Shown here one piece after another: positions 56,513 to 64,000 of a DNA stretch of 64,000 nucleotides (its first letter is position 1; each line of letters starts with the position of its first letter). The stretch comes from Acidimicrobiia bacterium. Its GTDB lineage: Bacteria > Actinomycetota > Acidimicrobiia > IMCC26256 > JAOSJL01. The translations under genes were made by a program, and so were the position numbers. The notes under the pieces are model-generated. The model saw only the letters and a program-made list of their open reading frames with translations, made no database searches and was not told the DNA's origin. The stretch lies in contig JAOSJL010000001.1 of assembly GCA_027494115.1 (NCBI GenBank), forward strand, positions 2,937,716 to 3,001,715, in the 5' to 3' direction.

Positions 56513-57798
56513 GGGCCGTATTCGCCTGCGCCGGTCGCTTCGGCGTCAACTCAGGCAGCCGTCGCGCCGTCATGTCGAGCGCGCCCGCGCCTTGCGCCGT
56601 CGCAGCCCGCGCCGCTTCGACCTGACGCGCGCGCGCGGCGTCGTCGCGCCAGAGCGTCAGCACGGCCTTGGCGATGCTGTCGGCGTCGTGCGTCGCCTGC
56701 GCGCCGCCGGCGGCCTGGATCGCGCCGAACACGTCCTGGAAGCTCTCGACGTGCGGGCCGGTGAGGATGGCGGAGTTCAGCTTGGCGGGCTCGATCGGGT
56801 TGTGGCCCTTCAAGTGCGGCAGCAGGCTGCCGGCCACAAGCGAAACCGGCGCGAGCGCGTAGAACAGCCCGAGTTCGCCCAGCGTATCGGCCACGTAGAC
56901 GCTTGCGCCGTTCACCGGCTCGAAGCGCGCCCGGCGCGGCGCGGCGTCGGCGAGCAGGGCGATGGCTTCGCCGCGCTCGGGATGGCGCGGCGCGATGACG
57001 AGCAGCGCCCGCGGCTCGGCCGCGCGCAGCTTCGCGTGCGCGGCCAGCACGATCTCGTCCTCGCCCGCGTGCGTGGAGGCGGCGAGCCATACCGGGCGGG
57101 CGCCGATCTGCTCCCGCAAAGGCCGCGCGCGCGCCGGCGTCCACGCGCGGCGCCGGCGCCGCGAGCTTCAGGTTGCCGAGCATGGGAACGTCGCCGCCGC
57201 GCACCTCGCAGAGCGCGTCCGCCGTGCGCGCGTCTGCGGCGGCGACAAACGCGAACGGCTTGAGCAGCCGCGCGCCCGCCTTGCCCCAGCGCCGCCAGCG
57301 CGCCAGCGACTTCGGGCTCATGCGCGCGTTCACCAGCGCCAGGGGAATCCGCCGCGCTTCGGCGGCGAGAATGAGATTCGGCCACAGCTCGCTCTCGACG
57401 AATACGCCGAGGTCGGGCCGCCAATGATCGAGAAAGCGCCGCACGGGTCCGGCGCTGTCGAGCGGCGCGTAAACGTGCGTCACGCGCGGCGGCGCGCGCC
57501 GCGCCACCAGGTCCGCGGAGGTGCGCGTCCCGGTGCTGATCACGAAAGAAAGCGCGTTGTCGCGCGCCGCCATCGCTTCGATCAGCGACAACGCCACGCC
57601 GCTTTCGCCGACGCTGGCGGCGTGGAGCCAGATCAGCCGGCCGGCCGGCCGCGCCTGCGCGTAGCGTCCGAACCGTTCGGGAAGGCGCGCGCTGTCCTCC
57701 TTGCCCTTGCGGGCGCGGTCGTTGAGCCACAGGCCCGCGAACGGCGCGAGCAGCCGCACCGCAGCGGAATAGCCGGCGAGGGCGGGCGAGAAGCTCAC
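56499..57798 (-). CDS. waaA: 3-deoxy-D-manno-octulosonic acid transferase (one frameshift)
   Basis: WaaA (KdtA) adds Kdo to lipid A precursors. The N-terminal anchor is followed by WLHAASVGESGVALSLIEAM with the catalytic Glu region, ISTGTRTSADL, VFVESELWPNLILAAEAR and ALVNARMSPKS, all family marks. A shift near 57115 leads to the GT-B C-terminal domain (VWLAASTHAGEDEIVLAAH; VAGSLLPHLKGHNPIEPAKL). The GTG start overlaps the acyltransferase stop (GTGA at 57795-57798). It belongs to the conserved acyltransferase-waaA-lpxK operon. Confidence 0.9.
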
Positions 57799-58560
57799 TT
57801 GGCCAGCGACTCTTCAGCCGCGAGCGCCGCGGCCGGCGGTTCGGCCGGCAGGATCGGCGCGACGCCGGCGATGCGGTCCGCCTCGGCGGCGATCCGGTTC
57901 ATTTCGTTTTCCAGCCGCAGCCGCGCCGCCTCGATCTGCTCGTCGCTCGCGTCCATCGGCGGCGGCGGGATCGGGTCGCCCCACACCAGCGCGCCGCGCC
58001 CGAACGGCAGCGGCAAGATGAACCGGTCCCAGCTCTTGTGGAACACGATCCGGTTGGAGGTCGCCCAGGTCACCGCCAGCAGCGGCGCGCCGGCCAGCTT
58101 GGCCAGCTGGATCGGGCCGCGCTTGACCCGCATGCGCGGCCCGCGCGGGCCGTCCGGGGTCATGCAGATCACGCCGCCGCCGTCGATATGCCGCGCCATC
58201 GCCCGCATCGCCTCGACCCCGCCCTTGCGCTTTTCGCCCTTGGCGGCGGAGCCGCGGATCACCCTCGGCTCCCACGGTGCGGGAGGTGTGGGCGACGATG
58301 CCGCCCTCGCGCGACTGCGAGATCAGCATCTTGGCCTTTGGAACGCCGCGCTTGAACGACCACATCTTGTGCACCAGCGCGAACCGCCCGTGCCAGATGC
58401 AGCCGATCAGTTTGCCTCCGTCCGGGCGCCAGAAGGGCTCGACCGCCTCGCGGTTGACCCGGGTCCAGCGCGTGGTGGCGCCCACCAGCAGCATGTAGCC
58501 GCCGATGGCGCGTCCGATCAGGTACTGGACCACGGAATTGCCGAGAAGTTTCTTGGCCAT
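57795..58560 (-). CDS. Lysophospholipid acyltransferase-family protein (DUF374; one frameshift)
   Basis: This protein of about 255 residues is DUF374-like. N-terminal helix YLIGRAIGGYMLLVG is followed by IGCIWHGRFALVHKMW (HxxR-type motif) and LISQSREGGIVAHT. After a shift near 58268 the family mark ICMTPDGPRGPRMRVKRG appears, then WATSNRIVFHKSWDRFILP. In Alphaproteobacteria this gene stands directly before waaA and probably acylates lipid A or a phospholipid. It is divergent from the phosphatase gene; the 88-base gap shows no clear operator. Confidence 0.84.
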
Positions 58561-58648
58561 GAGCTCGCTGGTGCGGCGGCTTTCGGGTTGCCCGCGAGCG
58601 CCCTTATAGGGGCGGGCCGGCCCCGCGCCAGCAGACGATGACAGGCAG

Positions 58649-59337
58649 ATGACCGCAACTCAGGAGAAACAGTCCCGGTTCGACCTCGCCACGCCCCAGG
58701 GGCGGCGGCGGGCGCGGGCTGACCTGATCTGGGCGGACCATGGGTTCCTGCGCCTCCCGGTTCTCGAACTTCCATTGGATCGAGGAGGGAGTGATGGCGC
58801 GGGCCAACCAGCCTTCGCCGGAGGCCGTGGCCCGTTACGCCGAGATGGGCGTCAAGACCATTCTCAACCTCAGGGGGCCGTCGAGCACCGGCTATTACGC
58901 GCTCGAGCGCGAGGCCTGCGCGGAACACGGGATCGCCATGATCGACGCGCGCATGCACTCGCGCGAGCCGCCCAGCGTGGAGCAGGTCCGCCGCGCCAAG
59001 GATTTGTTCGAGACCATCCAATATCCGGCGCTGATGCACTGCAAAATCCGGCGCGGACCGCGCCGGGGTGATGGCGGTGCTCTACGCCCATTTCCAGATG
59101 GGTCTGCCGATCGAACAGGCGGTCGAGCAGCTCTCGCTCAGGTACCTGCACGTCAAACAAGGCAAGACCGGCGTGATCGACTATTTCTTCGACACCTATG
59201 TCGAGGCGGCGCGCGAGAGCGGCAAGCCGTTCATGCAATGGGTCGAGCAGGATTACGACAAGCCCAAGGTGCGCGCCGATTTCAAGGCCGAGTGGTGGGC
59301 CAACATCCTCGTCGACAAGATCCTGCGCCGCGAGTGA
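58649..59337 (+). CDS. Dual-specificity/tyrosine phosphatase-like protein (two frameshifts)
   Basis: This is a roughly 230-residue protein in the DSP-like phosphatase family. After MTATQEKQSRFDLATP and a shift near 58758 it reads ARANQPSPEAVARYAEMG and KTILNLRGPSSTGYY. The active site is MHCK then SGADRAGVM: a surplus A in the AAAA run at 59043-59046 hides it, and three A give HCKSGADRAG, a CX5R loop. The end is YLHVKQGKTGVIDYFFDTY. It lies next to the lipid A operon in Alphaproteobacteria; the physiological substrate is unknown. Confidence 0.8.
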
Positions 59338-59374
59338 AAGCAGGGCGAACCCGCGCGCCCTGCCTGGGCTTCGT

Positions 59375-59725
59375 TCACATCGACGCGATGTCGACCGTCG
59401 GCATGCGGCCGCCGCGGGCGATGTAGCGCTCGGTGACGTGCGCGTGGTTGATGCGGACGACGCCCTTTTGCGTGAACAGGACGGCGCACTCGCGGCTCAA
59501 CCGGCGCTGCGCCAGGGAGGCGCGGTCGGTGTCGTCTCCGCAGGTCCGGGCGCCGGCGCGGTCGAGCCGGTTGAGGAAAGCGTCCGCGCCGGAGTCGGAG
59601 TTGAGGTTCAGGTCCCCGTAGGGAACGCGAACGCTGTAACGTTCGCTCCAGGCTTGGGCGGAGGCGGGCGCGCTCATGGCGAAGCTGATGAGCGCGCCGA
59701 TGACCAATACTGCGACTGGTTTCAT
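59375..59725 (-). CDS. UrcA family protein
   Basis: This is a 116-residue secreted protein. The signal peptide MKPVAVLVIGALISFAMS ends at ASAQA. The mature part has VPYGDLNLNSDSGADAFLNRL, two cysteines (ARTCGDD and SRECAVL) and a HVTERY tail, the pattern of UrcA-family proteins. These are restricted mainly to Caulobacterales, Sphingomonadales and related Alphaproteobacteria, and their role is unknown. ATG 59725 has GGGGAG eight bases upstream. Confidence 0.8.
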   Translation of the reverse strand: MKPVAVLVIGALISFAMSAPASAQAWSERYSVRVPYGDLNLNSDSGADAFLNRLDRAGARTCGDDTDRASLAQRRLSRECAVLFTQKGVVRINHAHVTERYIARGGRMPTVDIASM

Positions 59726-59816
59726 GGCGGTCACTCCCCTGGTCGCAACATGCGACACTAGGAATGTAGCGCGTCATCCGGCGCGCGTCGGTGACCGCGG
59801 GCACCTACTCGACCAA

Positions 59817-61551
59817 TCAACCGGCGGCGTCGGCGAACTGCAATCGGCTCAGGCGCGCATAGAGGCCGCCCCTGGCGACGAGTTCGTCATGCTTGCCGGC
59901 TTCGACGATACGGCCGTTTTCGAGCGCAAGAATGCGGTCCGCGTCGCGCACCGTCGCAAGCCTGTGCGCGATCACGAGCACGGTGCGGCCTTTCGACAAT
60001 CGCTTCAGCGCATCCTGCACGCGCGCTTCGCTGGCGGCGTCGAGCGCGCTGGTGGCCTCGTCGAGCAGCAGGATCGGCGCGTCGCGCAGGAAGGCGCGGG
60101 CGAGCGCGACGCGCTGGCGCTCGCCGCCCGAGAGCTTGTTGCCGCGTTCCCCGGCGAGGGTGTCGTAACCGTCCGGCAGCGCGGCGATGAACTCGTGCGC
60201 GGCCGCGGCGCGGGCGGCTTGCTCGATCTCGGCGCGCGTAGCGCCGGCGCGGCCGAGCGCGATATTGGCGGCGATGGTGTCGTTGAACAGCGCCGCCTCC
60301 TGCGCCACCAGCGATATGGAACCGCGCAGGCTCGCCAGCGTGACGTCGCGCACGTCCTGGCCGTCGACGCGCACCGCGCCGCCGGTGACGTCGTAAAGCC
60401 GCGGCAGGAGGTTGAAGATGGTGGTCTTGCCGGCGCCGGAGGGCCGACCAGCGCGACGGTTTCGCCGGCCTCCACCGTGAAGCTCACCCGTTCGAGGCGC
60501 CGGCGCGCCGGCGTAGGCGAAAGTGACGTTGTCGAACTCGACGCGCCCGCGCTCGACGCGCAGCGGCCTGACGTTCGGGCGATCGACGATCGTCGCCGGC
60601 TCGTCGAGCAGGCTGAAGATGCGTCCGAGCGAAGCGAGCGCTTCGTTCAGGACGGTGTTGAAACCGCTGACCGCGCGCGCCGCCGGCGTGGCGATGCCGA
60701 TCGCGCCGATGATGGCGACGAGGTCGCCCAGCGTCATCGCGCCCGCGGCGATGCAGGCCGGCGATGTACAGCACCGCCGCCAGCGCCGCGCCCCCAGCAC
60801 TTCCAGGAGGGGTTCGCTGCGCGCGCGGTTGCGGGCGAGCTTCATCGCCAGCCGGCGCCTGCTCCTCGAACGCGGCGTCCGCGCCGCTCGATCTCGCGCT
60901 GCTCCAGCCCGTAGGTTTTCACCACGCGCGCGGCGCCGAAGCTCTCGGTCAGCTGCGCCGTCAGCGTGCCGATCTGCACCTGGGCGGTGGCGGTGGTGCG
61001 GCGCGCGCGCTTGGCGATGGCCTGCAGCGGCTTGCCGGCGATGGCGAACACCGCAAGCACCAGCAGCGTCAGCGGCCAGTCGAAATAGAACATCGAAGCG
61101 ACGGCGCCGGCGAGCATCAGCGTATCGCGGATCGCCACCTGCCCGCCGCGGACGAGGCCTTCGCCGATCACGGTGATGTCGTTGGTGAAGCGCGAGACGT
61201 AGCGGCCGCCTTCCTCGCGCGTGATGCGCTCGAAATCGGCGTTGGTGAGTTTGGCGAACATGGCGCTCTGCAGATCGCGCAGCACTTTGAGCGCGAGTGC
61301 CTGGGAGATCAGCGCCTGGCCGTAGATGGCGAGAGCGCGCGTCGAGGTGGCGGCGATCACCGCGAGCGGCGCCAGCGCGATCGCCTGGAGGTCGCCGGCC
61401 TGGATCGAGTCGATCGTGAACTTCAGGATCGCCGCGTACGAAACGGCCGCCAGCGCCACCACCGCAAGCACAGGCGCAAGCACGACGATATCGCCGGCGT
61501 AGCGCGAGACGTAATCGCGCCAAGTCGCGCCAGCAGCGCGCCGGGCTTCAT
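59817..61551 (-). CDS. MsbA-like lipid A/phospholipid ABC exporter (several frameshifts)
   Basis: This is a half-transporter of about 580 residues with a six-helix membrane domain (DYVSRYAGDIVVLAPVLAVV; FERITREEGGRYVSRFTNDI, the family's coupling helix) fused to an ATPase. The ATPase has GPSGAGKTTIFNLLPRLYD near a frame break, signature NKLSGGERQRVALARAFL, Walker B ILLLDEATSALD and IAHRLATVRDADRI. Frame breaks lie near 61525, 60870, 60765, 60500 and 60440, but all domains are present. It sits between DUF4170 and the acyltransferase block as in many Alphaproteobacteria, which supports a lipid A flippase role. Confidence 0.85.
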
Positions 61552-61558
61552 GCGCGTA

Positions 61559-61798
61559 TCAAAGCTCGTGCTCGGGATCCTCGCCGGGATCGAGCAGGCG
61601 GTGGGCGTGGATGATGAAATAGCGCATGCGCGCGTTGTCGACGGTGCGCTGGGCCGCGCCTTTCCAGGCGTCGTAAGCGGCCCTGTAGTTCGGATAGGCG
61701 CCGACGAAATCGATCCGGCTCAGGTCCTCGAATACGGGGCGGTCAAGCGACGCCAGTTCGCCGCCGATGACGAGGTGGAGGAGTTGGCGATCGGTCAT
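61559..61798 (-). CDS. DUF4170 family protein
   Basis: This intact 79-residue protein (LLHLVIGGELASLDRPVFED; GAYPNYRAAYDAWKGAAQRTV; RMRYFIIHAHRLLDP) is a DUF4170 member. The family occurs in Alphaproteobacteria between the inositol-monophosphatase-like gene and envelope genes. Its function is unknown. It starts 13 bases after the stop of the upstream gene and ends 8 bases before the ABC exporter start, so it is in one operon with both. Confidence 0.85.
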   Translation of the reverse strand: MTDRQLLHLVIGGELASLDRPVFEDLSRIDFVGAYPNYRAAYDAWKGAAQRTVDNARMRYFIIHAHRLLDPGEDPEHEL

Positions 61799-61810
61799 GA
61801 TGGGTCGGCC

Positions 61811-62616
61811 TCAGGCCTGGGTTCGCAAATCGGGTAAAGTCGAGGTGCGCTCGATTAGCAAAGGGTGGAGCGGCGCGCCAGACGCCACCACGCCGGGCGC
61901 GCGCGGCACGTCCTGGTTCAGCAGCAGCGGTTCGCCCCACAGGTTCGTGGCGACGCCGCCGGCGGCCTCCACCAGCGCAATCCCTGCGGCGATGTCCCAA
62001 TCGTTCTTCCAGCCGAACAAGATCGTGGCGTCGCCTGGCCGGCGGCGACCAGGGCGAGGCGGTAGGCCAGCGATTGGCGCTCGATCACGTCGAGCTTCGG
62101 CCACGGCTGGACCAGCGCCGCTCGGTGAAGCGGCTGCGCTGGCCGATGACGCGCGCGCCTTCGAGCTTGCCGGCGAGGCTGGCGCGCATCGGCCGCCCGT
62201 TCAGCGTCGCGCCTTCGCCGACGGCGCCGGCGAACAATTCGTCCGTCATCGGATTGTAGACGACGCCGACGAAGGCGCGCTGGCCCTCGACGATGCCGAT
62301 GCTGATGGTCCATTGCGGCGTCTTGCCGACCAGCGCGGCGGTGCCGTCGATCGGATCGAGCATGAAGGTGCGGGCCTTGCCGACGCGCCGGTCGAGGTCG
62401 TCGGGCGTTTCTTCCGAGAGCCAGCCATAATCGGGCCGCGCCGTCAGCAGCCGCTCGGCCAGCAGCGCGTCGACGGCGTAGTCGATGTTGGTGACGGGGC
62501 CGAGCGGGCCTTTCGAGAACACTTCGAGCGGCTCGCGCAGCAGATCGCGCGGGCGAGCGCCCGGCCTCGCGGGCGGCCCCGACGATGAGCGCGAGGTCAG
62601 ACGCCGCCGATTGCAA
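61811..62616 (-). CDS. Inositol monophosphatase-family protein (CysQ-like; frameshifts)
   Basis: This is a Mg-dependent phosphatase of about 267 residues, either 3'(2'),5'-bisphosphate nucleotidase or inositol phosphatase. Metal-binding motifs are WLSEETPDDLDR (Glu), MLDPIDGTAALVGKTPQWTI (DPIDGT) and GWKNDWDIAAGIALVEAAGG (WDxAAG). Frame breaks near 62560, 62115 and 62045 divide it. A TTG at 62616, overlapping the pmbA stop, is the apparent start but is uncertain because of the first break. The neighbours pmbA and DUF4170 fit the alphaproteobacterial order. Confidence 0.82.
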
Positions 62617-63548
62617 GATCGTCCACGATCAGGCTGGCGATTTCGAGCGAGCCGCGCGTGTCGACGTCCGCGCCGCAGCGCAGCCGCGCGAAGATGTCGA
62701 GCAGATTGCCGGCGACGGTGACTTCGCTGACCGGATGGGCGACGGCGCCGTTCTCGAACCAGTAGCCGGCGACGCCGACCGACCAGTCGCCGGTATTCAT
62801 GTTCAGCGACGGCGAGAACATGTCGGTGACGAAGAGCCCTTGCCGGCGGTCTTCATCAGGCTCGGCAAATCCTCCGCGCCCGGCTTCACGAACAGGTTCG
62901 ACGCGCCGATGCCGGGCGGGCCGCCATGGCCGCTGGTGGCGTGGCCGTTGGGCTCGAGCCCGAGCTGGCGCGCGGCCGAGGCGTTGAGCAGCCACATCGT
63001 CAGCACGCCGTCCTCAATCAGCGCCGCCGGCGCGACTGCGCCGCCTTCGCCGTCGAACCAGCGGCTGGCCGCGCCGCGCTTCACGAACGGATCCTCGCGG
63101 ATGCGGAAGCCTTCGGCGAACACGCGCTGGCCGAGCTTGTCCTTCAGGAACGAAACCCCGCGCGCGCGACCGAGGCGCCGGAGATGGCGGAGAAGAAGGG
63201 CGAGATGATGCGCCCGGCGAGTCGGTTCTCGAAGATCACCGGCGCCTTGGTGCTGGCGACCTTGCGCGCGCCGAGCCGGCGCGCGGTGCGCTCGCCGGCG
63301 ATGCGGCCGATGTCTTCGGGGCTCGGCAGGTCGGCCAGAAGCGCTTGGTGCGCCACTCATAGTCGCGCTCCATCTCGCCGTCCTTCTCGGCGACGGGCTG
63401 CGTGCCGAGGCTGTAAGAGGTTGCGCTCTCCGCGCCCTCGAAGCCGGTCGACGCGGCGTATACGAACGTGGAGCGCTCGAACGACGCGCCCGCCCCGCCG
63501 GAATTTGGCGACGCCCGGAATGGCGAGCGAGGCCGCTTCGCAGCTTTC
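62597..63548 (-). CDS. pmbA: TldD/PmbA-family metalloprotease regulator PmbA, N terminus missing (frameshifts)
   Basis: This is the C-terminal two thirds of a PmbA-type protein, involved in peptide maturation and proteolysis with TldD. Pieces in order are ASLAIPGVAK, TFVYAASTGFEGAESATSYS, GERTARRLGARKVASTKAPVIFE, GIGASNLFVKPGAEDLPSLM and the C-terminal NTGDWSVGVAGYWFENGAVAHPVSEVTVAGNL, the strongest family segment. Breaks lie near 62850, 63160, 63345 and 63500. The 5' end is cut at about 63548 where AT-rich DNA begins. Confidence 0.83.
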
Positions 63549-63556
63549 CATACAAT
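63540..63556. other. Chimeric junction: alphaproteobacterial DNA to AT-rich insertion-sequence DNA
   Basis: Base composition drops sharply here, from GC-rich coding DNA to about 40% GC, within a few bases (CGCAGCTTTCCATACAATAA). PmbA coding on the minus strand stops making sense and transposase coding on the plus strand begins. No terminal inverted repeat of an insertion sequence is seen at the join. Confidence 0.75.
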
Positions 63557-63998
63557 AAAGGACATAAAGATAGAAGAGGTCCGAAAGAAAAAAGATATCA
63601 AGAGAGGAAGACCGAAAAATAATGAAGAACTGCAGGTAATGAGCAATGCAAAAGCAAGTTTTTCTGAGAATGATGACAAGGTCAAAAGGGCACTGCTTGG
63701 AAAAGGAAAATTCATCCTGGCTACCAATGAACTTGAAAAATTAAGCGATGAAGAAGTGCTGAAACAATACAAGGATCAACAATCTGTTGAGAGGGGTTTC
63801 AGGTTTTTGAAAGACCCGTTGTTCTTTACACATAGCATATTCCTTAAGAATGAAAGTAGAATAGTGGCGCTGGTAATGATCATGGGACTTGCTCTTCTTA
63901 TATACAGCATAGCACAGAAGAAGCTAAGGGAGGCTCTTCTCCGTGAGAACCAGATGATACCAGATCAAAATACTTGCTCTCTTCAGGACAGTATATGA
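63550..63998 (+). mobile_element. IS4/IS1634-type transposase, C-terminal fragment
   Basis: About 148 residues of a DDE transposase are present. KQYKDQQSVERGFRFLKDP carries the IS4-family Y-(2)-R-(3)-E-(6)-K-like signature with the third catalytic acid (Glu). ESRIVALVMIMGLALLIYSIAQKKLR is the usual C-terminal helix. The N-terminal domains with the first two Asp are absent. The family's normal C terminus (IPDQ followed by a conserved tail) is replaced by NTCSLQDSI and a stop at 63996-63998. Low GC and Lys/Glu-rich codons differ from everything else in the window, so the source is another organism. Confidence 0.8.
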
Positions 63999-64000
63999 GA

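Noticed and set aside
55530..63548. Horizontal transfer of lipid A genes into an actinobacterium
   Set aside because: Both ends are cut in mid-gene and a third genome follows directly; an assembly chimera explains this better than transfer.

Overview
The window is a joined contig with three compositionally distinct parts. Bases 1 to about 55,530 are high-GC DNA whose gene content fits an actinobacterium, most likely of the Acidimicrobiia. It carries LLM and PPOX enzymes of F420-linked families, CaiB-type CoA transferases, several acyl-CoA dehydrogenases, crotonases and acyl-CoA ligases, a wax ester synthase, an LPxTG surface protein and apparently leaderless genes. Bases about 55,530 to 63,548 are alphaproteobacterial: the order pmbA, inositol-monophosphatase-like, DUF4170, MsbA-like ABC transporter, then DUF374 acyltransferase, waaA and lpxK is the Gram-negative envelope block of that class, and it includes a UrcA-family gene. 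The last 450 bases are AT-rich and hold the C-terminal end of an IS4/IS1634-type transposase. The first junction cuts a tetR gene and the second cuts pmbA, so the join is most simply an assembly chimera.

Layout of part 1. Bases 1-14,400: lipid and acyl-CoA genes (HMG-CoA-synthase-like start, wax ester synthase, amidohydrolase, P450, MFS transporter, serine hydrolase, two acyl-CoA ligases, two crotonases, DinB-like protein, SMP-30-like protein). Bases 14,400-19,800: a branched-chain-amino-acid-type ABC importer in which all four membrane and ATPase parts are one polypeptide, a TetR regulator and the binding lipoprotein. Bases 19,900-27,700: a beta-oxidation or side-chain degradation cluster (acyl-CoA dehydrogenases, MaoC hydratase, crotonases, Zn-ribbon/OB-fold protein with thiolase) and an LLM oxidoreductase. 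Bases 27,700-39,800: M20 peptidase, gltB, purK, LLM enzyme, second D-aminoacylase-like enzyme, CoA transferase, PPOX protein. Bases 39,900-55,530: penicillin-acylase-like enzyme, exonuclease III, hydrolase, LPxTG beta-helix protein, MMPL transporter, etfBA, an ABC-2 exporter, a geranylgeranyl-reductase-like enzyme, a methyltransferase and a truncated tetR.

The most interesting signal is a 16-bp palindrome, GTGAAC-N4-GYTAAC, found at nine intergenic positions between 107 and 26,627. It lies in front of most of the acyl-CoA and transport operons and in front of the tetR gene at 17,853, often overlapping a probable -10 element or touching the start codon. I infer a local TetR-controlled lipid or acyl-CoA catabolism regulon, with acyl-CoA dehydrogenases feeding electrons to EtfBA.

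Many genes in both GC-rich parts are interrupted by single-base frameshifts, several in homopolymers, with the continuing reading frame intact. I read these as sequencing errors and give the coordinates of the reconstructed whole genes. No tRNA, rRNA or CRISPR array was seen, and no gene-free stretch exceeds 300 bases.
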